The notes beneath the pieces were generated by a model that made no database searches, was not told the DNA's origin, and saw nothing but the letters and a program-made list of their open reading frames with translations. Below are positions 15,607-20,317 of a stretch of 20,317 nucleotides of DNA, one piece after another (position 1 is the first letter of the stretch; each line of letters begins with the position of its first letter). The stretch covers positions 1 through 20,317 of the forward strand of contig JAZSRK010000110.1 of assembly GCA_045538465.1 (NCBI GenBank), read 5' to 3'. The position numbers were made by a program, and so were the translations under genes. Source of the stretch: Limiplasma sp045538465 (lineage in GTDB: Bacteria > Bacillota > Clostridia > Christensenellales > Aristaeellaceae).

Positions 15607-16056
15607 ATGCGGGTCGTGGTGCAGCGGGTAAAGGAATCGTCCGTAGCGATAGAGGGTCAGGTGGTCGGGCGCAGTGCGCAGGGCCTGATGGTGCTCATCG
15701 GTGTGGAGGTAGGCGATACGGAGAAAGACTTGGCATACATCGCCGACAAAGTGCCCAACCTGCGGATCTTTGAAGACGAAGCGGGCAAGATGAATCTCTC
15801 TTTGCTGGATATACAGGGGCAGATCTTGGCCATCAGCCAGTTTACCCTGCTGGGCGATGCCCGGGGCGGCCGCCGTCCCAGCTTTATCGCCGCCGCCCGT
15901 CCCGATACCGCCGTGCCCATGTATGAGGCGCTGGTGCAAAAGTGGCGCAGCATGGGCATCCATGTGGAGACTGGCGAGTTTGGTGCAGATATGCAGGTCA
16001 GCCTCATCAACGATGGGCCTGTGACCATCCTGCTGGATAGCCGCCGCCTTTTTTGA
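15607..16056 (+). CDS. dtd: D-aminoacyl-tRNA deacylase
   Basis: The protein is 149 aa, exactly the family length. AAGGGGG at 15592-15598 precedes ATG 15607 by 8 nt. The N-terminal MRVVVQRV, SQFTLLGD at 77-84 and NDGPVT at 135-140 (with the Gly-Pro of the chirality-checking loop at 137-138) are diagnostic. It hydrolyses D-amino acids (and glycine) mischarged on tRNA, acting in the cytosol without a metal. Dtd commonly follows rel in Firmicutes; here a glycosyltransferase-like gene separates the two. Its stop is 29 nt from the start of the hydrolase gene. Confidence 0.97.
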   Translation: MRVVVQRVKESSVAIEGQVVGRSAQGLMVLIGVEVGDTEKDLAYIADKVPNLRIFEDEAGKMNLSLLDIQGQILAISQFTLLGDARGGRRPSFIAAARPDTAVPMYEALVQKWRSMGIHVETGEFGADMQVSLINDGPVTILLDSRRLF

Positions 16057-16085
16057 TGCTGCAAACGCTGGGAGGGAAACAGCCC

Positions 16086-16697
16086 ATGGTGAAAGTGGAA
16101 TGCCTGCCCGTTGGCGAAATGGGCGTGAACTGTTATTTGGTGGAAGATGCGCAGACCCGGCAATGCCTCTTGGTGGATCCCGGCGACGAAGCAGAGCGCA
16201 TTCTTTCTTGGGTGGGGGAGCGCAAGGTCTGCGCCGTATTGCTCACCCATGGACATTTTGATCATATCGGTGCTGTGGATGAGGTATGTGGGGCTTTGCA
16301 GATACCGCTGTACATCCATAGCGGCGATGCCCCCAAGCTGACCGATCCCTACGCCAATGTGGGCGGGCTCTTTGGCATCGAGCTTACAGTGAAGACCCCA
16401 GCCATCACGCTGGAAGATGGCGACATCATCGACTGCGCAGGCTTCCCGGTGGAAGTGCTGCATACCCCCGGGCACAGCGAGGGCAGCGTGTGTTACCTGC
16501 TGCCCGGCGAAGCCGGTGTGCTCACCGGCGATACGGTGTTTGCCCATGGCTATGGGCGAACCGATTTTCCCGACGGCAGCTTTCAAAAGCTGGTAGCTTC
16601 CTTTCGGAGGCTGATGAAACTAAGCCCCAAGCGTACCGCATGGCCGGGACACGATGCACCCGGCATGGTGGGGCGTGATCTGACGGAGGGCAATTGA
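16086..16697 (+). CDS. MBL-fold metallohydrolase (glyoxalase II-like)
   Basis: The protein is 203 aa from ATG 16086, which has GGGAGGG at 16070-16076. In-frame TTG 16053 and ATG 16056 overlap the dtd stop and lack a suitable ribosome binding site. The metal site is complete: THGHFDH at 54-60 (H55, H57, D59, H60), H130 in HTPGHS, D149 in GDTVF and H189 in WPGHD. GRTDFPDGS (158-166) is typical of the small glyoxalase II-like group in Clostridia. The family hydrolyses thioesters or related bonds with two metal ions; the true substrate is unknown. Its TGA overlaps the hemZ ATG by 1 nt (TGATG), which implies translational coupling. Confidence 0.92.
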   Translation: MVKVECLPVGEMGVNCYLVEDAQTRQCLLVDPGDEAERILSWVGERKVCAVLLTHGHFDHIGAVDEVCGALQIPLYIHSGDAPKLTDPYANVGGLFGIELTVKTPAITLEDGDIIDCAGFPVEVLHTPGHSEGSVCYLLPGEAGVLTGDTVFAHGYGRTDFPDGSFQKLVASFRRLMKLSPKRTAWPGHDAPGMVGRDLTEGN

Positions 16698-18220
16698 TGG
16701 AGAGAGTACAAATTACGCTTCACACGGAGCTGCCCGGCTTTGCCAACGAATATGCAGACGTGCTGAAGCTTTTTTACAAGGTAGAGGCGTTTGAGGTGAT
16801 GGATGGGCATACGGCAGTGGAAACGCCCATCAGCGCTTCCCAAGCCCTTGAACCCGTCACCGGTCTTTGCACCGAAACCCTGACCCACACCCACGAGGAA
16901 GCCGACGGCCTCATGCGCTCCACCTTTACCTTCAGGGGCCAGAGCCATACCTTGGAAGCGTCCCTGCCAGCCCATGAGGAGGATGCGGAGCATTACGCCA
17001 TTGTGGCAAAGCGCATCCGCAAGCGTACCAGCAAAACTGCGCTCTATCAGCTGCTGAAAAAGCTGACAGGGCATCAGCCACCGTGGGGCTCGCTGACGGG
17101 CATCCGTCCAACACGGCTGGTGTATGAAGGGCTTGCCCGTGGGCTGTCCCTTGAGGAAGCTGCCCATTCCGTGGAAACCACCTTCGATGTGACACACGAA
17201 AAAGCCGAGCTGCTCCAGGAGATCGTAGAAGTGCAGCAGACCCTTCCCCTGCCGCAGGTAGAGGAAGCGGATGTATACTTGTCCATTCCCTTCTGCCGCA
17301 CCCGCTGCGCCTATTGTTCCTTCCCCGGCGAGGCGGTGGGCAAGGGCAAGATGATTCCGCCGTATTTGGATGCCCTCCTGTGGGAAATGGAGGAAAGCGC
17401 CCGGATGATGCAGGAAGCTGGTCTTAGGTTGCGGGCGCTGTATGTGGGTGGCGGTACGCCCTCTGCTTTGGATGAAAGCCAATTTGCTCAGCTGATGGAG
17501 CGCACCATGGAGCTGTTCCCCCGTGCGGTGGAGTACACCGTGGAGGCAGGCCGCCCGGATACCATCACCCGGGGCAAGCTGGAAACCTTGAAACGCCTTG
17601 GTGTAGGGCGCATCAGCATCAACCCCCAGACCATGAACGACGAGACCTTGCAGATCATTGGGCGGGATCATACTGCGGCGCAAACCGTAGCCGCCTTTGA
17701 AATGGCTCGGGACATCGGCTTTGCTGATATCAACATGGATGTGATCGTGGGCTTGCCCGGCGAGACCCCGGCACATTTTCGCCACACCATGGATGAGATC
17801 CTGCGCCTGAGCCTGGATAGCCTTACCGTGCACACGCTGGCCATTAAGCGTTCCAGTCGCCTCAATCTGGAAAAAGCCCCTCTGCCCGATGCGGATGTGG
17901 CGGCACAGATGGTGCGCATGGGCGAGGAGACCGCCGCAGCGCTGGGTATGCGCCCCTACTACCTCTACCGCCAGAAATACATGGCCGGTCAGCAGCAGAA
18001 CGTGGGCTACGCCCGCAAAGGCTGTGCATGCCTGTATAACATCGATATCATGGAGGAAAATACCTCCATCGTGGCCATGGGCGCAGGTGCTATCTCCAAG
18101 CGTGTTTTTCCCGACCGGGAGCTGCGCATTGAGCGTGCCCCCAACGTGACCAACGTGCAAGTCTACATCGACCGCACCCAAGAAATGATGCAGCGAAAGA
18201 AGACGCTGTTTTTGGGGTGA
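16697..18220 (+). CDS. hemZ: HemZ-family radical SAM protein (coproporphyrinogen III dehydrogenase-like)
   Basis: The protein is 507 aa from ATG 16697, with GGAGGG at 16685-16690. The [4Fe-4S]-binding radical SAM motif is CRTRCAYC with Cys200, Cys204 and Cys207. GGGTPSALDE (251-260), the EAGRPDTI block and the INPQTMND segment are HemN/HemZ features. The roughly 190-residue N-terminal extension, including GSLTGIRPTRLVYEG, distinguishes HemZ from HemN and HemW. HemZ is named for oxygen-independent coproporphyrinogen oxidation, but many anaerobes without haem synthesis keep it, so its role here is uncertain. It is the last gene of the co-directional run. No intrinsic terminator is visible after its stop, only a G-rich stretch and the second repeat element. 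Confidence 0.92.
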   Translation: MERVQITLHTELPGFANEYADVLKLFYKVEAFEVMDGHTAVETPISASQALEPVTGLCTETLTHTHEEADGLMRSTFTFRGQSHTLEASLPAHEEDAEHYAIVAKRIRKRTSKTALYQLLKKLTGHQPPWGSLTGIRPTRLVYEGLARGLSLEEAAHSVETTFDVTHEKAELLQEIVEVQQTLPLPQVEEADVYLSIPFCRTRCAYCSFPGEAVGKGKMIPPYLDALLWEMEESARMMQEAGLRLRALYVGGGTPSALDESQFAQLMERTMELFPRAVEYTVEAGRPDTITRGKLETLKRLGVGRISINPQTMNDETLQIIGRDHTAAQTVAAFEMARDIGFADINMDVIVGLPGETPAHFRHTMDEILRLSLDSLTVHTLAIKRSSRLNLEKAPLPDADVAAQMVRMGEETAAALGMRPYYLYRQKYMAGQQQNVGYARKGCACLYNIDIMEENTSIVAMGAGAISKRVFPDRELRIERAPNVTNVQVYIDRTQEMMQRKKTLFLG

Positions 18221-18260
18221 GAGGGGGACGAGGGGAGGACGCTGGGGCTCTGCACCCACT

Positions 18261-18466
18261 CAGATCGTTGAAAAACTCGCCTACGGCGACTTTTTCAACG
18301 AGGCTTGCACCGTTTGCCTACTCGCCTACGGCTCGCCGGGCGGCAAACGGCGATAGGAATCCCTTGCTACGCAAGGGTTCCGAAACCACCGTACACGCCG
18401 CTGGTTTCGGATCTCAGTCGGAGGGTTGCGCCCCCCCTACCCCTCCCTAGGTTTATCGACAGTCTG
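18261..18466 (+). mobile_element. MITE-like hairpin-rich element, copy 2
   Basis: This has the same length and orientation as the element at 125-330, with a constant offset of 18136 and roughly 92% identity by eye. The middle part, GAGGCTTGCACC through CTCAGTCGG, differs at only one position. The ends are CAGATCGTTGAAAAAC and, as the right-end reverse complement, CAGACTGTCGATAAAC. H1 is cleaner here (18266-18281/18285-18300, 15 of 16 Watson-Crick pairs). H2-H4 are kept, while the H5 equivalent (18417-18440) has lost several pairs. The flanks carry only an imperfect repeat (CTCTGCACCCA on the left, CTCTTTGCACCCA on the right), so any target duplication has decayed or never existed. It lies between hemZ and glpK. 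Confidence 0.7.
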
Positions 18467-18471
18467 ACTCT

Positions 18472-18494
18472 TTGCACCCATTTCATGGGTGCAA
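18472..18494. repeat. Palindrome 1 upstream of glpK
   Basis: A perfect inverted repeat, TTGCACCCAT - TTC - ATGGGTGCAA (10-bp arms, 3-nt loop). It is not followed by a T-run, so it is not a standard intrinsic terminator. It has a sequence relative 103 bp downstream. It could be an operator, an RNA hairpin, or part of the preceding repeat's target site, because the half TGCACCCA also occurs at 18251-18258 just left of copy 2. Confidence 0.6.
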
Positions 18495-18574
18495 GGAATA
18501 ATATTGGTGTAGAAGAATTTACACGATAGTAATAGCAGAAGCAGGTTTTTTCGTTCACTTCTTCAAGAACACCC

Positions 18575-18597
18575 CTGCGCCCATGTAATGGGCGCAG
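18575..18597. repeat. Palindrome 2 upstream of glpK
   Basis: A perfect inverted repeat, CTGCGCCCAT - GTA - ATGGGCGCAG (10-bp arms, 3-nt loop). It is the same design as palindrome 1 (TGCxCCCAT-N3-ATGGGxGCA), with paired changes A-T to G-C in both arms. The compensated difference suggests the symmetry itself matters. No T-run follows. It lies about 90 nt upstream of the glpK start. Confidence 0.6.
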
Positions 18598-18606
18598 TCC
18601 GGAGGT

Positions 18607-18651
18607 GCAGGAGGCACTGCCTCCTGCCGGGGTTTGGGGCAGAGCCCCGGC
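18607..18651. repeat. Compound GC-rich hairpin in the glpK leader
   Basis: Two adjacent inverted repeats. GCAGGAGGCA (18607-18616) pairs with TGCCTCCTGC (18618-18627) with almost no loop. GCCGGGG (18626-18632) pairs with CCCCGGC (18645-18651), with an alternative inner GGGGC/GCCCC stem. A degenerate relative of the second stem occurs at 4-28, and GGGGCTCTGC at 18244-18253 is the inverse complement of GCAGAGCCCC at 18639-18648. It looks like a short dispersed palindromic repeat. The remainder of 18221-18685 outside the listed repeats holds no gene I can support. Confidence 0.5.
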
Positions 18652-18685
18652 GTACTCCCCTAAAAAACACATAGGAGGGAATCAA

Positions 18686-20185
18686 ATGGGTCATCCTGTA
18701 TTGGTAGCATTGGATCAGGGCACCACTTCCAGCCGTGCCATTGTGTTTGACATGCACGGCGCAACGCTGGCATCGCACGCGATTGAGTTTCCTCAGCACT
18801 ATCCCCAGCCCGGTTGGGTAGAGCACGACCCGGATGATATCCTCAACACGCAGATCACCGCCCTTCGGGAAGCAGTGCGCATGAGCGGCGTGGATGTGAA
18901 TGATATCGCTGCCATCGGCATCACTAACCAGCGGGAGACCACGCTGCTGTGGGAGAAGGATACCGGTCGGTGCGTGCATAATGCCATTGTGTGGCAGTGC
19001 CGCCGCACAGCGCCCTATGTGGAAAAGCTGGTAGCTGAGGGCAAGAGCGATCTGGTCAAGCAAAAGACGGGTCTTGTGCCGGATGCGTATTTCAGCGGCA
19101 CCAAGCTGGCGTACTTGCTGGATACGCTGAACCTGCACGAGCGAGCCAAGGCGGGGGAACTGTGCTTTGGCACGGTGGATACCTTCCTTGCATGGCATCT
19201 GGTGGAGGGACGTCCCCATGTGACGGATGCTACCAACGCAGGCCGCACGATGCTGTTTAATCTGCATACCCAGGATTGGGATCAGGAATTGCTGGATATG
19301 CTGAATATACCCAAAGAAGTGCTGCCCACGGTGGTGGATAGCGCCCATGTGATCGGCAAGCTGCGCCCGGAGATCTTGGGTCGTCCCATCCCGGTGGCAG
19401 CTATGGCTGGCGACCAGCATGCATCGCTGTTTGGTCAGGCGTGCTTCCAGCCGGGCATGGTGAAAAACACTTACGGCACCGGCTGCTTTATGCTGATGAA
19501 TACCGGCGATACGCCGGTGGAAAGCCGCAACGGGCTTTTGACCACCATGGCGTGGCGGCTGAATGGTCAGCCTACCTATGCGCTGGAAGGCAGCGTGTTT
19601 ATGGGCGGGGCAACGGTACAGTGGCTGCGGGATGAGCTGAAAATGATCCAGACCGCTGCCGAGAGCGAACAACTGGCTGAAAGCGTGCCGGATACGGCTG
19701 GCGTGTTCTTGGTGCCGGCGTTTACGGGTCTTGGTGCGCCCTATTGGGATATGTACAGCCGCGGCACCATTGTGGGCATGACCCGTGGCACCAATCGAGC
19801 GCATATCGTGCGGGCGGCGCTGGAGGCCATCTGCTACCAGAGCTATGACCTGTACGCTGCCATGGTAGCGGATAACGACGGCCGTTCTCCCGTGCAGATG
19901 AACGTGGATGGCGGTGCCAGCGCCAATAGCTTTATGATGCAGTTTCAGGCTGATATTATGGGCATTCCCGTGGTGCGCCCCGTGGTGCTGGAAACCACGG
20001 CGCTGGGTGCAGCGCTGCTGGCGGGCATCGGCGTAGGCTTGTACGAGAGTAAGGAGGCAGCTGCATCCATGGTGCGGCCGGACTTGACCTTCCAGCCCAA
20101 GATGGATAAAGAAAATCGCGATCTGGCACTCTATGGTTGGCACCGTGCGGTAGAACGTGCTAAGGGCTGGGTGGAGACCCGCTGA
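18686..20185 (+). CDS. glpK: Glycerol kinase
   Basis: The protein is 499 aa, the usual length. ATG 18686 has AGGAGGGA at 18673-18680; an earlier in-frame start at 18605 falls inside the GC-rich hairpin and has no support. The FGGY-kinase motifs are all present: ALDQGTTSSR (8-17), NQRETTLLW (81-89, glycerol-binding R83/E84), Y135, GDQHASLFGQ with D243, NTYGTGCFML (261-270), FTGLGAPYWD and DGGASANSFMMQFQ. It phosphorylates glycerol to sn-glycerol-3-phosphate in the cytosol. The His phosphorylated by the PTS in enterococcal enzymes appears to be replaced (E229 at the equivalent place), so that control is probably absent. No glpF or glpD lies next to it in the window. A weak -35/-10 could exist at 18504-18532 but is not convincing. 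Confidence 0.97.
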   Translation: MGHPVLVALDQGTTSSRAIVFDMHGATLASHAIEFPQHYPQPGWVEHDPDDILNTQITALREAVRMSGVDVNDIAAIGITNQRETTLLWEKDTGRCVHNAIVWQCRRTAPYVEKLVAEGKSDLVKQKTGLVPDAYFSGTKLAYLLDTLNLHERAKAGELCFGTVDTFLAWHLVEGRPHVTDATNAGRTMLFNLHTQDWDQELLDMLNIPKEVLPTVVDSAHVIGKLRPEILGRPIPVAAMAGDQHASLFGQACFQPGMVKNTYGTGCFMLMNTGDTPVESRNGLLTTMAWRLNGQPTYALEGSVFMGGATVQWLRDELKMIQTAAESEQLAESVPDTAGVFLVPAFTGLGAPYWDMYSRGTIVGMTRGTNRAHIVRAALEAICYQSYDLYAAMVADNDGRSPVQMNVDGGASANSFMMQFQADIMGIPVVRPVVLETTALGAALLAGIGVGLYESKEAAASMVRPDLTFQPKMDKENRDLALYGWHRAVERAKGWVETR

Positions 20186-20189
20186 CGGA

Positions 20190-20218
20190 TTGACAAGCGC
20201 CCCATCCGGTGCTAAGAT
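20190..20218 (+). promoter_or_regulatory. Sigma70-type promoter for the DUF1858 gene
   Basis: TTGACA (20190-20195) is a perfect -35, followed by an exact 17-bp spacer and TAAGAT (20213-20218, 5 of 6 to TATAAT). It begins 4 nt after the glpK stop codon. Transcription would start near 20225, right at the palindrome described next. This makes the downstream gene an independent transcription unit. Confidence 0.75.
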
Positions 20219-20225
20219 AGGCAAG

Positions 20226-20249
20226 GCATCAAATGTTTGATGCAATCAA
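20226..20249. promoter_or_regulatory. Palindromic operator candidate at the transcription start
   Basis: GCATCAAA - TG - TTTGATGC (20226-20243) is an 18-bp perfect-arm palindrome. It overlaps a second inverted repeat, TTGAT - GCA - ATCAA (20237-20249). The site lies just after the -10, where a bound repressor would block initiation. The TTGAT/ATCAA half-sites resemble those of FNR/CRP-type regulators, but the spacer is 3 nt rather than 4. The regulator is unknown. Confidence 0.5.
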
Positions 20250-20269
20250 TTGTTTTGGAGGATACGAAA

Positions 20270-20317
20270 ATGACTGTTAACAAGGAAATGTCCATTGGTC
20301 AGGTTTTGAATATGGAT
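20270..20317 (+). CDS. DUF1858-domain protein, 5' fragment
   Basis: Only the first 16 codons are in the window; the gene runs off the end. GGAGGAT at 20257-20263 is placed 6 nt before ATG 20270. The residues MTVNKEMSIGQVLNMD match the start of small DUF1858 proteins (the hybrid-cluster-protein-associated redox disulfide domain), which usually continue to a CxxC-type motif. Those residues would lie beyond the window, so identity rests on the N-terminus only. It has its own promoter and a palindromic operator candidate. Confidence 0.6.
   Translation, partial: MTVNKEMSIGQVLNMD

Noticed and set aside
18504..18532. TTGGTG with TAGTAA at 17-bp spacing as a glpK promoter.
   Set aside because: Both boxes are poor matches and there is no supporting extended -10; it is not strong enough to list.
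18472..18651. Hairpins after hemZ as intrinsic terminators.
   Set aside because: None is followed by a T-run on the plus strand, so factor-independent termination is not supported.
20186..20208. CGGAT...ATCCG hairpin after glpK as a terminator.
   Set aside because: The arms are only 5 bp, there is no T-run, and it overlaps the strong TTGACA promoter box.
16583..20245. Long minus-strand frames opposite hemZ (558 aa) and glpK (560 aa), and similar ones opposite the ligase and LuxE genes.
   Set aside because: Codon bias in GC-rich genes leaves antisense frames open. The translations lack recognisable domains and the opposite strand is fully explained.
1..20317. CRISPR array, tRNA or rRNA genes, transposase gene, or luciferase genes.
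   Set aside because: I looked for them and found no repeat-spacer pattern, no tRNA cloverleaf or rRNA sequence, no DDE or HUH transposase and no LuxA/LuxB-like protein.

Overview
The window is GC-rich with full-length bacterial genes, all on the + strand. Several markers point to an anaerobic Clostridia-type Firmicute, probably a gut Oscillospiraceae/Ruminococcaceae relative: strong AGGAGG-type ribosome binding sites, GTG starts, a single bifunctional Rel with dtd, an MBL-fold hydrolase and hemZ downstream, and a DUF1858 gene. The lineage is inferred from gene content only.

Layout. Positions 1-376 hold an AT-rich promoter-like stretch (extended -10 at 89-97). A 206-bp hairpin-rich, MITE-like element (125-330) follows, flanked by a perfect 14-bp direct repeat. 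From 377 to 18220 there are 14 co-directional genes with overlaps or short gaps (62 nt at most) and no visible intrinsic terminator. First come two tandem paralogous DUF6056-type membrane proteins (377-3393). Next is a carrier-protein/reductase block: SDR, acyl carrier protein, AMP-forming acyl ligase, LuxE-type acyl-protein synthetase and LuxC-type acyl reductase (3395-8085). Then come a GtrB/DPM1-type glycosyltransferase, a WecD-like GNAT acetyltransferase and a large GT-C-like membrane protein (8109-11771). The last part is a conserved housekeeping block, rel - dtd - MBL hydrolase - hemZ (11820-18220), with another GT39-like membrane protein between rel and dtd. A second copy of the MITE-like element sits at 18261-18466, in the same orientation as the first. 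It is followed by two covarying palindromes and a GC-rich hairpin, then glpK (18686-20185). After glpK is a sigma70-type promoter with a palindromic operator candidate and the start of a DUF1858 gene cut by the window edge.

How the genes may work together. The luxC/luxE/ligase/ACP/SDR group looks like the fatty-acid-reductase half of a lux operon with no luciferase (luxAB) or luxD visible. It lies among envelope-glycan genes: a GT2 of the polyprenyl-phosphate type, a sugar N-acyltransferase type, and four multi-TM proteins with acidic residues placed as in GT-C enzymes. My inference is that the block makes a reduced acyl group (aldehyde or alcohol) or an acylated amine that decorates a lipid-linked sugar or surface polymer. 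This is a hypothesis; substrates cannot be read from the sequence. The rel cluster immediately downstream suggests possible co-transcription with stringent-response and tRNA-quality-control genes.

The most interesting non-coding signal is the repeated element. Its first hairpin differs between the two copies mainly by changes that keep base pairing, its core is almost identical, and copy 1 has a clean target-site-duplication signature.
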